Assembly (NCBI GenBank): GCA_005281725.1
Contig: SSBO01000012.1
Span: 12,703,692 to 12,767,691, forward strand
From: Wuchereria bancrofti
Taxonomy: Eukaryota > Nematoda > Chromadorea > Rhabditida > Onchocercidae
Length of the DNA stretch: 64,000 nucleotides
Direction of reading: 5' to 3'
The notes beneath the pieces were generated by a model. The model saw only the letters and a list, made by a program, of their open reading frames with translations. It had not been told where the DNA came from and searched no databases. Below are positions 42,501 through 56,297 of the stretch, in pieces. How positions within the stretch are numbered: the first letter of the stretch is position 1; every line of letters starts with the position of its first letter. Position numbers and translations under genes: made by a program.

Positions 42501-44502
42501 AGAAAATGTGCTTTGTGGAGAGGATTGCTGGAACAACCGATATCACACCTTTTCAGATGTCGATATGGTATACACAGTCATGTATTTTTTGAAGCCTTGG
42601 ATAATCATTTACAAAATTTGAAATTGAATATCAAAAGCACAGAGAAAAGACAAAAAAATTTTTCAGCAACAAGCACCAGAATGTACCGATCAATTCCTAT
42701 TGATGATTGAATCAATTACAGAACGTTATCGTTGGATAGAGAGTTTGGATGTGCAGTCACAGTTCCTGAACGTGCAGGTAAACGTATTTGGCCACGCTCT
42801 GCTGGGTACTGAGAGATGAAAAAAACTTAAGTAATTTAATATTGTAAATCACCAGTACTTTAATGGCATTGTTTTCACAAGTTTTTATTATATATGAAAG
42901 GTGTGTAGAGTGGTTACCACACCAGGTACATTTAGGTTGCCGTACCAAAAGTTATAGTATCAGATGCTGATTTATTTGTAGATCTTCATGTTGGATGATT
43001 TCCGGTTACGTCTCGTACATATCTCTCAACAGCTTGGCTCTCCATGGGAAAAGCCCTTTATTCAGATCTTAAACTCTGCCTGGTATGCTTAAAATTAAAT
43101 GGTTCAGTTTTTTGGCATTAAAGGATTGAAATTTAATGTTATAGGTGGTAGAATGCTTATAAGCAATTATTTTAGCAGAGATATGAGCAGTATCCATAGA
43201 ATTGCATTTAACGAATTTATTTGTTATCATTCACTATTCAGGACAGTTGCATTTGTGCAGGTACTTAGCTTATGTGTTGGATGAATGGAATGAAGTGGAC
43301 ATATTCATACGTATTCAAGCGCTTGGGAAGAGAACTCATTTTCGAGGTGTTTTCGAAGATGTAGCCAATATGTATAGGCATTTGTGGCGCCAAAAGGCTG
43401 AAGATCTTACAGCTGCATTCTACCAACATATCCGTGTCTCACTGAGTCGTTATCAGCGCGAACAATGGTATTTTTCTTTCTTCACTTTCAACTTATCGAT
43501 TGCAGTTGGGAATTATTCTGAAGAAGTTTGTTGTTATGGTTTGTTTGTTTGGAGAACTACTTATTGTTACATGGTTGCAGCTTTTTGCTGGGTGATAATA
43601 CGTAAGAATAATCTTTGTTATTATATAGATATGAGAAAATACGTAATCCTAGCGGTGAAGCTAAAAAAATAATTGTATTATATGAAGCTGCAGATGAAAA
43701 TGTAATTATTGGAAGAACATCCAACTGAGAAGTAATCTTTTTTTATACAAACTTTTAAGAGAAAATATCTATTTTAGGTATTCGTGGGAAGCAAGCAAAC
43801 CATTCGATCTGACTCCTTCATTTTGTCCGTTTCTGCTAGAAGTACGTCGACTACTCGGACATGTTAATAAAGCTATATCGCCTCACTCTGCTACTAAACT
43901 TTATGAAATGCTGAATGAAAAAGTAGCGGAAGTGTTGCTTCAAATGGTTACAACTATATCACTCAAGTGAGTGTTGTTTGTTTATTTGTTTAAGGTGCTT
44001 CAATCATTTAAATTGTAGATCTTAGCATTAGCGAAAAAATCCAAGTGACAGATCCTTTCAAACTCCAAAATATATGTTTCAGTGGATACGGAGCTGCACA
44101 GATACTTTATGATGTAACGAATAGTCTTATTCCTGTGCTTAACTCTCTCTACAATCATCATACTAACGCTATTAACCTAGAAACACTCGATGAACCGGTA
44201 TGTGTTTCTATCTATGAAAATTGAACTGTAGTGATCATTCTTGAAAATAAAGAGTTGAAATGAGGAATGTCACTGAGTATTTCCAGAAATTCATCGAAGT
44301 CATATCATGCTTGAAAATACTGTCTCAATCTACGGGTACAGCAATTCTTTTGTACGAGGAGCTGAAACGAACAACGAATGATTTGACGCCATCTTTACTT
44401 GAACCGTTTGATGCAGCAACAATAGAACGTGGACGAGCTTTAGAACTGTTAAAGCGTCGTTCGGACTTGCAGTTGACAAATGATGAAACCGTGAAATTGT
44501 GA
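39565..44502 (+). CDS. RINT1: RINT1 (TIP20-family vesicle tethering protein)
   Basis: Exons: 39565-39585, 40042-40155, 40642-40794, 40980-41171, 41359-41582, 41719-41899, 42049-42202, 42395-42567, 42667-42777, 42982-43082, 43261-43467, 43778-43966, 44083-44197, 44287-44502; about 716 codons against about 790 in human RINT1. RINT1/Tip20 is a subunit of the NRZ (Dsl1) complex that tethers Golgi-to-ER vesicles and is also linked to RAD50 and the G2/M checkpoint. The N-terminal third is coiled coil (QLSNLRRFRKKLIHLKQKVQ). The RINT-1/TIP-1 domain opens with LVAPVERRFQFHFF and KPEWFFTQILNWI, a near match to the family signature, followed by AFENELQ, LERESCI and a helical C-terminus (LKILSQSTGTAILLYEELK). 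The first exon encodes only seven residues, so a longer 5' end is possible. The end faces NCAPH2. Confidence 0.93.
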
Positions 44503-46301
44503 TTGTACTTGATATATCGAATTTCAGATTATTTAGTATTTTTGCACTTTAGGTGAAAAATTATTCAATTTGGTTTAATTATATTGCAATATAATCACTT
44601 CCTACCAATTTCCCTGATGATTTAAGTCTCAAAATAACGAATTTTACATTTTCGATATTATAGTGAGCAGAATTTGAGAGATTTCATATACTTTTCCCTG
44701 TTTTATGTTTCGTTACATCTGGCTTCATTAAGATATTTAATCGTGTTTGAACAAGAATGTAAGATATAAGGAAGCATAGAACCGTTATTTGCTTATATTC
44801 TAGCGTAAGGGCTAATTTTGAGCAAACAATTCAGAGGACTACTACTGACCTTCATATTTTGGATCATTTGACTAGTAAAAATCGGAAATATGCTGTGAGA
44901 AATATGAGGTAACAACAGTCGAAAGAAAGGTACCAAAGAGACAAAATATTGCCTTAAGGACATGTCTTCAAGTTTCTTGCATTGAAAGTGTTCAACTGAC
45001 AAGTTCTCAATACTTGAACAGTTTTGCAGTTTTCTTCAGCTTCCACTATAATTTTTAGACGATTAGTGGTGAAATGGATATTGATTCTTTGAAATCTTGT
45101 GGAATAGAAGTATTGTAGAAGAATGTCTCGATTATTGTTGGGCATATTTGATGTGAACCCTTCAAATTCAAGAGGTGGCATACCCTTTTTCTATTTCCTA
45201 AATTACCTTGAAAGCAGGTCATTCTTTGGTAACAGGTTGCTTTCTAACAACGCCATCTTCTCAACTAATTTATGATATGATCTCAAAAATAAGTTATAAG
45301 ATATAAATGAAAATTCTTGGTGCTTTCAGTTATGTTTCTTAAATACCAAAACCAATGTATGGGAAGAGATATGTTAGAAATGTCAGTAGTAAGTGCATAA
45401 GGTAAATAAAGTAGTCGGGAAGTTCTGCGAAACAAGTAACATGACATTTTCAAGTTTGTCATGACAGGTCAACATAAGATTTTTGCGGAAATTTTATTAT
45501 TGGAAAATTGAATAATTATTCTGGAAAGTGGCTGGTTCTTTTATTCTGGAACCACCAGAGCTATTCAGGAATGATAATTTTATAAAATTTTCCTTGCATG
45601 TTCACTTAGTCTACACACTTTTGCTTCCCATGATCCCACGGGGAAGATGCACCGTCCATATGAGAGAATTAGGAATTATTATTCCCAGCTGTAACCCATT
45701 GATTTTGCAGTAAGGTAAATTATGTCCATAAAGAGTTAGTGGTTACTTAAGGGCAACTCGATATTAATTAGTTGACCATCTAATCATGTGCGGAATAAAA
45801 AAACAAAAATAACGAGACCGATTCTCTTTGCCAGTTCATCACGCTGATTGCTACAATTTTGTCATATTTCAAATATGACTTAACAACAAAAGTCAATAAC
45901 AAAAGTGAAATTTGTGAAATATTCAGACAAATATTCATACATAGAAAGCAATAATCGAAATGTGAAAAATTGGTCGAATTGAAAATATCATTTAGGCAGT
46001 GATAGTACTTTTATTAATGTAAAGAAATGAGTAATGTGATTTTCATCTCAAAAAAAAGATTTCTAATTCTCAAATTTGGCAAACCTCCACTTTTTCTCCA
46101 AATGGTCAAGTATACGATGTTTGGAACGCAGAGAACAATACATTACCGAGGAAATGGAAAGAATGAAATTCTTTTTTAGGAAGAAATTCCGTTTTACACT
46201 TGAATTTGAATTGCATCTCTTTGATGTTTACTATATTTTAAAGACATGAACAAGAAATATGCATAAGCTTTTGGAGAACGAACTAATATTTCATTTAGTA
46301 T
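44503..46301. other. Convergent intergenic stretch, no gene seen
   Basis: 1.8 kb between the 3' ends of RINT1 (+) and NCAPH2 (-). Overlapping minus-strand frames at 44793-45181 lack splice context and family features and are not called. Confidence 0.6.
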
Positions 46302-49300
46302 TTAAGTGGAGAGCGCATGAGACTCTGAAAATTGTTGATGATGACGTTCATTTTTGAGTAGTTTTAATGCTAAACCTTTTCCATTTTTCGTGTATTCACT
46401 TTCACAGACAAAATTCATCTCAATATTCCCAGTATTTGCAAGCATTAATGATGCTAAATAGTAACGGCTAATATCATACCGCGTGCTTACATGCTCCATA
46501 AGCTGAAATGAGAAACTTCATTAGAAAAACAGAAAGCGTTCCCAATCAATAAAGTATGGTTCAAATAACTAATACAGGGCACAATGCTATAAATTCCATT
46601 GAAAAATTCATCACAGACAAATAATTTACTCATTGTAACGAGAATTTTCAGATACCACATTTCAATTCATTGAAAAACTAATGAAATGAAATGCAATGTC
46701 TGAAATACACGAGGATTTCTTTCTAAATTATCGTCACTATCAAATTCTCCATATGATCTGGGAAAAAAAACACGAAATGTGAAATTAATACAAGTTTTCT
46801 CTCCTAACAACAGTTGAATTTTTTCGTCAATGAAGTCTATATTAGATCTCTTGATAACATTCTATTTAAAATATGTTCACATCAAACATGCTATGTTAAT
46901 ATTTCCATCTTTAACACCATTTCAGAATTTCAAAATTACTGAACAATTTGAAAAAGTTTTAATGAACTAACAGTAACCTCAGTGAAAGTTTTCGTCTGTC
47001 CAATGCCTTCATATTGCTCCAAGAGTTCGGTACCATACTGGTGTATATTAAATTCTCGACGTGTTTCTTCTTCTTCCAATAAAGGCTGGATTTTCTCTTC
47101 CCATTGTTGCACACGCTTGCATAATTTCGATGTAGTTTCTTCCGATGATGACCAATACCTACACCGTATATTGTTTTACTGCGTTATCGCATTTAAGAAA
47201 AATATACAAAAACGTTAAATTAGAAACGAAAACACACTAATATTAGTTAGATATCCCTTAACAATGATACGAAAGAAATTTTCTAATAAACAAAACTAAA
47301 ATCAAAAGTAAAAAAAAAAAAAAATTAAATGGATGAAAGGAAGGAATTAGAGGTAACAAATTGTAACAATCTTCAATGTCCTAACGGAAGTTACAACAGT
47401 CTTTATTGTCAGAAAAACAATAAATGAAAACACATTTCAATTTGAATGTTAAATAAAATCCTTCTTACTCGTTACACGGCAATGATCGTATTGAAAAAAA
47501 AAAAAAAAAAGATGCAGTCAGAATGATCACTTGCAAGTCTGTTGTTAACAAATACACATTTTATTAATTTGTTTCAAAAGAAAGAACAATCTCCTCACTT
47601 TTGTAAGTGAACCTTCAGCAAATCCTGATAAGTCATCTGTTCTGCAGGTTTTAAAAGAAGATCCGGATCGTCAAAATTCATATACAACGAAGAAACGTGA
47701 ACTCTATCTTCCAAATCATCGTTGGGTATATCGGCAAAAGTCAGATTACCATCACCTATGTTAATGTTAAAAAGTTAAAGATCAAAGAATTATTTGCAGT
47801 ACTATTTATGAGAGAAATGAAGAGTACTTACCGGTAACATCAGAAGCACCCTTGATTTCATCATCGGAATAACCGCTGTTAGCGGCTTCATATTCATCTA
47901 CCTCCAATTCACCCTCATCTGATTGGATATCACCTACAAAAATGAATTCAAGAAATCTATATCGAAGTTTTTTAATATAGGGTATACCAAAGTCAACCAT
48001 TTCACTCCACAAATCAATATAAGTTATATAAATTGGTCAACTGGCATAGTTATGCCTAACCTGACTGCTGCTGTAATCCAGAGTGTTGCAAAGCGCGCTT
48101 TTTAATTGCATTCATCCGATGCCTTTCTAGATTCCGAATAAGTCTAAAAAAGAAAGAAAATTAGCTCAACTAGAATGCTACAGGCAATTGCTAAATGTTT
48201 AGCGTAAAAACTAACTTCCCGAAAATAACTGAGAAATCATCATCTAGGGTATGCGTAGTCCCTTTCGGTAATGAATGATAGATGTGCCGCTGAAGAAATT
48301 CATTGAGAGCAGAAAAGGTTTTCAACTTTTCTCTCTTTTTTAACCGACGTTTTTCGACCTGTTCAGGTATAAAAGAAGGCTTGCAAGCCTAAAAAATAAT
48401 GTCTTTTAAATCAATTATACAGCTTCCAGAAAAATAAATCAAATATGTGAACAACAGTTGAGTGAAATATTTTCTACAACGTTGAACTCTATAAATTTGT
48501 CCTTGGAAGATTTTCTTTTCTTCAAACTTCTTTAAAAAAATAAGAAATTAACAACGAGCATATAAAAAAGTGAAGTTGCAAATCGACAGCAGTTAGAAAA
48601 TAGACAAGAAAATATACCCGATAAGGTTCATGTTTACACTTCTGTAATCGAAAAAGATCCATAACAGGTTCATCTTCATCTGCCCCATCAAATGCTTCTT
48701 CATCAGCCTATGCTTTGAATCAAATTTTGAATTTTTAAATGAAATTATCGCACTATAATCCAACTATGGTTTCTTTTTTAAGAAAAGGAAGAAAAAACGA
48801 CTATTTTCAATCATAATCAAGTTCATATATTAATTGTATTTATAACGAAGATCATCAAACCGGATGATGATAGCCATCCTTATCATCTTCAACATCCCCA
48901 AATGCTGGTCCCAAACCATCAATTTCATCGTTTTGCATACAGTTTTTGCCAGCATTATCCCTCATCATGTTTACATCAACAGCACTATTATTAACAAGTT
49001 CAACGTGACTCGTATCACGACGTGTTATCGTATTCAGATTGGCAGTAGATGTCATACGACGAACTTTTTCCACTTCACTAGTACAGTTATCAATGTGTTC
49101 GTTACCAGCTAAATCTGTAACAGTTACTCATTAGTGTACTGCTCTGCACTTTTTCATTCTTTACATATATTCATCAAAAGAACACTGAAACGAAAAAAAA
49201 AATTGTCATGAGTGTTGGCATGAAATTACTGCTAATCGTATAGTTTATTCATTGTACATTACAGAAAAAAGCTGAAATTGTCAGTTTTGAATTAGGCAGA

Positions 49301-51091
49301 AAACTAACATATAATCAAAAAATAAGGAGGGCTAATAATGTCATCCTCTTGAATTTAAAGATTATGGGATAAAAATATTGAATTCAAAATGAGCTCAGGA
49401 ATAGAATTAACTAATTCTAACTATCGCATTCTTGTATTACCATTACTACATCGTAATTCAAACACGGCTGTCAAATTAAAGGCAGATACTTCAATCATTA
49501 TAGTACTATTGAGAAAAATTACCTAACTGATCATCACCCTGTTGCATCAGTGCATCAGCGCAGCTAGAATTGCCATGATCTTGTTCTTGCACCACAAAGT
49601 CATTCAAGAACTTTGCATTGGCCAAATCGAGTAAAAGAGCACCCTACAAAGAGCATTAGTCAAGATTAAACACAAAAATGACATAATTAAATAAACAAAG
49701 TTTAACCATTCCAAAAAAAAATCCTTTAATTGGTTTTCAAATTATCCGAAACAAGGGATGATAATAACAAAAAGGAAATGGTTCACAAAAACACAAAATT
49801 CACAAAAACAGATAGACAGGACATCGACCAAATCAACGGAAATATTATATTGATAGCAGAAAACGCCAAATTAGAACTGCAGTAATTTAAAGCAATGAAA
49901 AATTATTTGTGAATAAATACTGGAGTTCTATTCCATCTTTTATTATACTCAAAGACATAATATTCCGGAAAAGTAATGAATATTTATATTATTTAAGTGA
50001 GCAAAACTGACACTTTTATGGATGAAACCAGTGTTAATAATGAAGTCATCTCTTTTTCCGATTAGTTCTTTAAGATTTCGAGATGAGTACAGTGGCACGT
50101 TGGTTTTTTCAAAATCAGCAGGAGACATTAATGAAATCGGTATCTGAAAACCAGCAGAATTTTATGTAATACATTACATATTTTAATGATATCATTCAGC
50201 CAATTTGTTATTCCAAATTATTCCATGAAACATCGAACGATAGAAACGTAAGCACAGGATAGTGTGACATCTAATCAGTGGGTGTTCCATATCTCACGGA
50301 TGAGTACTGTTAACTATTGTATTAGTACCTCGCCATCTTTTATGACAGCAAAAACAAACTTGTGGAAGTAACTGAGGAGGTTTCGCCTCACTTTTTAACA
50401 TTAATGTCTTCCAATCGACCGTTTGAAGATTTGTGAATTGAATAAGATCACAATCATCCAGTTCTTGAGTAAATTCATCGATGTCATCGGCATGTTCTAC
50501 ATCATCTGCAATAAGATGATTATTCCATTGCTAAGATATTTTGAATTATAGTATTTTGGTATCAGACCATCACCATATATATATCCAAAGTTTATTTATA
50601 ATCAACTATTCATATTAATTTAATCCAAACTTGATTTTATTGTTGAACATTATTCATTACCAATCAGTTATTTACTCCGTTGAATCAGCCGATCTTTATT
50701 TTCTTAATTTGAATCATTCATTTCTCAAATTAATCAATAAAGCTGCCAATTCTACCCACATATTAACATGCAAGCATTTTCGCACATTATATGCTGCCAA
50801 AAAGTTAATATACACTTTTGTTAATGTGACAGGCTAATAACAAAGGTGATTAAAGAAGAAAATGACTGAAACTAATCGATCTTACCACCTAAATTTCTTT
50901 TTTGGGATGCTTTCTTATCACGGAGTTGCTCGTAGAAATCCCGTGCAAGCCCGTGAACATATTCAACCTTCTTGCCATATACCATCGTTGAACCTTGAAT
51001 AAGTATAGCTGCTTCCGCAAAATTAAATTTGTCTCCACCACCGATTTCCTCATCTTCCTGTCCTGACTGATCACTTAACTCTCGTATCCTG

Positions 51092-51124
<33 letters not shown>

Positions 51125-51453
51125 GATAAGAATTGAAGGCTGATGAGAATTTCTAACGATAATATTTGGCTTATGAAATATGTCATGTTGTTAGCTTTAT
51201 GAAATTTATTGAGTGATAATGATGAAAATAATCACAATATAATAAAATCATACCTTTTACATATTAACAGGTAAGGCATACTTTTCATAGTTAAATCTTT
51301 GGATAACAATAAGTAAAAAATATCTAAGATACTTAACCTTTCAACAAATTCTTCCAATAAATGGCTAATATCAATATCCCAATTTTTCTGCAAATCTCTT
51401 ATAGGTTGCAATAGGAAAGCATATCGCATACTTAATTCATCCTCATCGGTCAT
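46302..51453 (-). CDS. kle-2: Condensin-2 complex subunit H2 (NCAPH2 / KLE-2)
   Basis: Exons in transcript order: 51453-51338, 51088-50886, 50505-50360, 50143-50012, 49643-49523, 49114-48861, 48707-48618, 48388-48216, 48143-48061, 47933-47832, 47755-47599, 47158-46978, 46502-46302; about 652 codons (human NCAPH2 605). It is the kleisin-beta of condensin II, bridging SMC2 and SMC4 heads and holding the HEAT subunits during chromosome condensation. The N-terminus (LLQPIRDLQKNWDIDISHLL, then FAEAAILIQGSTMVYGKKVE) is a clear match to the CNDH2 N-terminal domain. A central acidic, low-complexity region follows, then SLMSPADFEKTN..PLYSSR, a basic KRRLKKREKLK segment, and the C-terminal winged-helix part (RVQQWEEKIQPLLEEEE, FNIHQYG). 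The first intron ends in a long TATATA tract before the acceptor at 51088. Confidence 0.94.
51089..51124. repeat. TA microsatellite at a kle-2 splice acceptor
   Basis: An (AT)n tract replaces the usual pyrimidine tract immediately upstream (transcript sense) of the second exon of the condensin gene. Confidence 0.75.
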
Positions 51454-52418
51454 TATTCACACTCTGAAAAAGATGGATTAACTTACTTACTTAATTTACG
51501 GATTTCATCGACAATGAAATATTCCTAAAGAAATCTAAGAAAAAAATTTGTCCAAGCTCCATTAGCTGAAGAGCATAACTAAATCCGTAAAGTTAAACGT
51601 GAAGATTTTCAAATAACAGTCTTCCGCGTACGTGGAATCGCATGGGCCGTGAAATACCAGCTGAAGTTCGAGTTACGCTTGAAAGGTTTAATTTTCTTCT
51701 TTTTTTTTGTAAAAGTTTCGCTAGGTTTGGAAGCTTCTATGAATTCTACTTATTAAATAACAATAAAACGAGAATCATGTATAAGTAAATTTTTACGTAA
51801 TTAAAAATTATAGAAATTATGGTAAGAACAGGAATTATGCTGTAAGAAGTGGCGTATTTTCGTTTCCTGTATCAATTTTCACGTAAACTTTAAGTGATCA
51901 ATTTGCTTAAGTTTAGCTAGATCACAGGTAATAATGCTTCAGTTAATGTGTAAAAGTTTGCAAGTATCGGAAGATGTGTACTGCACATTTTGCTACTTAT
52001 CATTTTATCATTTCACAGTCCTTATCACACTTCTTACCACTTGTCACATTTACAATATGATTTTTACTTTCATCTCTCTTTTAATTCGGTTATTTTCCAT
52101 GATGTTAACTTTTCAACCTCACTCCTTCTCTTTTTCGTTCTTGTTATCTGTGTAGTTTTATATGACATTGAATAAATAGTTGAGTTAATGCAGATGGAAA
52201 GAGCTAATCATTTAAGTCTTTTATGCTTTTCAAAATATCTATATATTTCCATTTGCAGCATGCAACAGAAAGATAAAGTGGTTAGTTAGATGATACGCTG
52301 ATTATGTAATGCTGTGGTTTTTGCATTTATAGTATAATACTCGAATGCATTGTGATTTTATGATGACTGTTCACAAATGAATTAAAACATAATTTCACTT
52401 TGTAGAGAAGTAGCGATA
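51454..52418. promoter_or_regulatory. Divergent promoter region NCAPH2 / WRAP53
   Basis: 965 bp between two outward-facing start codons. TTTCACTTTGTAG (ending 52405) just ahead of the WRAP53 ATG could be a spliced-leader acceptor. No other gene seen. Confidence 0.5.
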
Positions 52419-55400
52419 ATGTATTATGGAAATGAGGATGATTCGTTGAAAAATGTAGTAAAGGATGTTGTCGATATGCTTTGTGGTGTGATAAGTAGCG
52501 AATCTTTGAGGGATGATAACATGATAGCGACAAATGATCATATAGATGGCAAGGTTAGGAACAAATTTTGTTATTATAATGGTCATTAGTATTTATTTGC
52601 AGTTTTATAAGGTACTTATACTCGTAATTTCATTTGTTCTCTTATTTTCAATGCGACTAATTTATCCCTTTATTTTTATATTTCTTTATTCGTCATTTAT
52701 ATATATATATGTTGCTTACATTTGGTTCATGATGTTCATAGGTTGTTACATTTTTCTGAGGAAGTAGAGGTATTTTTTGAGTTTTTGTGTATTTATAGTT
52801 TGAAATTCAATTTTTAGAGAAGTAGCTTTTTTGTTTCTTTTTTTTACAACACTAAAAAACTATGTGATCAATTTTATACACTGCTTCATACGTATAGATA
52901 TTTGTTATGATATCTGTGAATGTTTACTGAACCTGTATTACTAGTATTTTAGATTTCTTGGAAAATCAAGTAGTAAAATTTCTTCAAACTAACGGTAGGT
53001 AAAGATATAACTCAAGCAGATTTATTATTTAGTATTATTGGAATCTTTCCAGGAACCCACTTGTTCTAGCAGCAAGGATTTTGCAGTAAATTCATCATCT
53101 GTAAGTGAGGAAAATGATGACAACTGGACAGCGCGACATTATCGCATGGGTATTGCTTCCTTCCTCAAACAAGTTCGTCTAAAACTGTCATTGCTCCCTG
53201 TTTTTCTCTTTCTCTATGTGATTTTAAAACTGCTCTTCCGGAAATTCTTCTATGTATTTTCAGGATTCTCGACTAGAAGGTGTGTCTTCCAGAAAAAGGA
53301 GTGTGAGTGTACTGTCAGAAAAAGAAAGTGGTAATATTTCTTCATGTAATATTACGGTAAGAATTATGATGTCTGAAACAGCTGCTGTAATTGATGTTCA
53401 ACTGGACGTCTAAGTCTGTTTTTGTGCAAATAATTTTTCATTGTTCCACGTCATTTGCGGAATGCTAAACATCAATATCTGTCCCATAATTCAATGCATT
53501 TTCAACTAGGCGAATGGATTCTGTGCAAGCATCTCCCTATGTCAGTTACCAAACCTTAAATTATGGCTAATTTAGGATTTAGGCACACAGCAGATGAAAT
53601 GAAATTTTACAGAATCGGAAGGTCGATGATAATCAGGAAATACGAAAAAAGATTGCACGACCACAATATTCAAATTTCAAAGAAGTATTTAGGGAGAGAG
53701 AGCTTTTCGTAACCAGGTCTGTTGATTATGGTTTCAATGTATCGCATTCTTGCAACAACTACATAAAATGTTGCAAATGGAGCAGTTCGGGTAATTATTT
53801 AGCTACGACTAGTCAAGATAGGATGGCTCGGATATTCCAGTTTCATCCTGAAAATCTCAGTGTTGGTTTTCATTCATTTGTTACCCATCATGTATATGTA
53901 CTACATTTTACACACTATCATAAGCAGTACTTTAGATATTTATGGTATTTTGAGTTGATTTTTCCAAGAAAAATTTTTCATGATGTATAAAAAGTGTTTC
54001 TTGTCTATCCTAGATTTTCGAAAAAATTTTTTTCAAGCTGAAATTGAAATCTTCAATGAGTATGGGTGATTTGATCTATGATTCATGTTGGCATCCGATC
54101 AGTGATTGGCTAGTAACAAGTAGCAAGGACCATCCGATCCATGTATGGGATTCAGACGGACGGTGGTTAGCAACATTTCGTGGCATTAATAACATGGTAA
54201 ATTTTTAACTTCCGTAATATTGAATAATAATATTCGGGGAAGCATTGGATACAAGAAAATAGAACACCGTAGCATTCAATGTTTAAGATTTTTAATCTGC
54301 AGTAAAAATTAATTGTATCCTCTTTCTTCATTGGTCATCCAATCAATTCTGTTTTAAGAGCATTTCACCTAAGTAGACAATTAAATTTTGTTGGTACTGA
54401 AGAATTGCAGGATGAATTGGATAATGCTCATTCATTGTGCTTTACTTCTGATGGTTCCTGGTTATATGCTGGTTACAAAAGCAGCATTAGGAAGTTCGAT
54501 ATGAATCGTCCTGGACATCAAGTTTCCGAATTGATTACATGGAGTAAATTGGTTCCTGTTATCTTAGATTTCATTTGCTAAATTATGAAGATTTTCAAAC
54601 TGCTACTCTTGTCTTTCGAATTATGCGTTTCTTATTCACTTTCACATTATTATAGATAAAGAGTCGAAGGGACAGAAAGGTATTATCTCCTGTATTGCTA
54701 TCAGCCCCATACTACCAACAAATTATGCTGCTGGATCATATGATAAAACAGGTAAATTATTTATTTGTAAAGGAAACTTTCTTTTTTCCTCGTGAAATAA
54801 ATATTGTAATATTTCCTCGAATTCGTAAATAAATAAATTATAGTGTTTGAACTAAATAAAATGTAGTATTTTGGAAATAACTGTTAACAATTTGAACATT
54901 TTTCAGTTGGTTTTTATTCGGACTATTCACCGAGTGTAGAATGCATGTTCGAGTGCCCGCTAGCAGTAACCTTACTTCGCTATACTCCCGATGGTAACTT
55001 CTTACTGACAGCAGGAAGAAAGGTATTGTTTTCATTTGCAGTTTAGTACTTATGAAAACGATAAGTTTCTTTTTTTCTATGTACACTGACAAAAGGAATG
55101 GGAGAGGAGTTGAAACTAAAAATATAAGCTGAGTTTGTATTAAGCACATTGTTTCCTTCTGAATATTTTGCTGACCGTCTTATTTTAGGATGATGATATT
55201 ATATGTTGGGATTTGCGGTATCCTGGCAAGATATACTGCTTATATAAACGGCCTTCGACAACTAGTCAGCGTATCTATTTCGACATAGACAGGTATTACG
55301 AGTACTTGCTAATTTAACCTGAAAAGGGGACTTCTTAAAATGTTTATATTTCAGTTCAGGCACATATCTATTCAGTGGCAGTAGCAGTGGTGAATTATAT

Positions 55401-55872
55401 ATCTTCGATCTAAAATGCACTAATGGTGATGAACCGCTGGCTCCATACGTCCAACTGTCCGCACATAGTTCAGCACTATGTGGCTTGAAGTTTGTGTCAT
55501 CGCTTGCAGAATATTTTCTTTTCCGTGTTAATGCATGGAAAGAAAAACTTCATGAAGTAGTGGTTTGGCTGACAGAGAAAAGAGACCAGTATTTTCGCTT
55601 TGTATTGTTGCTATAAACTGAGGATTCCGTTACGAAACAAACTGACAAGCATCATGTACTTGGATGGTGTTTCTCAAGAGAAAAACACTGGTAATCCCTT
55701 TTTTTTTAGCATCCACAAGGAACAGCCAATCGTAGCCACTTGCAGTGGACAAAGAGTCTTTCCGTTCCCTCAGCTTGATCAAATGGATATTGATTTTGGG
55801 AGCACATATGAAGATATAAATTCGCCGGAACTTCTAGACAATTCTTTAGTTTTATGGTCTTTTGATCAATAG
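52419..55872 (+). CDS. WRAP53: WRAP53/TCAB1-like WD-repeat protein
   Basis: Exons: 52419-52553, 53053-53172, 53264-53356, 53613-53891, 54014-54196, 54411-54543, 54656-54751, 54907-55022, 55189-55292, 55355-55489, 55710-55872; about 518 codons (human WRAP53 548). WRAP53 binds the CAB box of scaRNAs and vertebrate telomerase RNA and delivers them to Cajal bodies. An acidic, Ser-rich N-terminus (about 165 residues) precedes a WD40 propeller with family-specific stretches: YIKCCKWSSSGNYLATTSQD, IYDSCWHP, NPIHVWD-like HPIHVWDSDGRWLATFRG, AHSLCFTSDG, GIISCIAISP, DDDIICWDLRYPGK, TTSQRIYFDID..GTYLFSGSSSG, and ATCSGQRVFPFP near the end. The acceptor at 54038 is an in-phase alternative to 54014. The start ATG was chosen because it is in phase, has an acceptor just upstream and is followed by an acidic exon. 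Confidence 0.92.
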
Positions 55873-56297
55873 TCCACAATTTTTTCAACTAATAATAATA
55901 GTTGGTTGTGAAAATTTCACCGATTACAGTAACTGTTTATTGGTAATTTGTATTATGTTAAATTTTTTATGTACGAATCATTGATACGTAAACAGATACT
56001 CTCATATTCAATGTATATGTCATACGTTTTCTCAACTTTGCAAAAATTGTTGATAGACTAATGTAAGAGGACATACAGTAATAGGAAAACGAATTACTTT
56101 GAGTGATCAAGTATTAGAGTTCATTATAATTAGTTTGCTGATTCAAGTCATTCACCTAAACGTGTGTAAATGTAGTCATACATTAAAAAAGGATATACAG
56201 AGGATAAACATCATTAATGGTCAGAAGGTCTCTATGATAGCAATATAGTGAAACCATGTAGCGAAGAACTCGATAATGTAAACTTCATAGGACACTT
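55873..56297. other. Convergent intergenic stretch, no gene seen
   Basis: 425 bp shared by the 3' ends of WRAP53 (+) and the ZIP gene (-). No gene signal. Confidence 0.7.

Noticed and set aside
44793..45181. Possible minus-strand gene downstream of RINT1
   Set aside because: Two overlapping frames without supporting splice junctions; the sequence does not connect in phase to the kle-2 gene, whose stop is at 46302.
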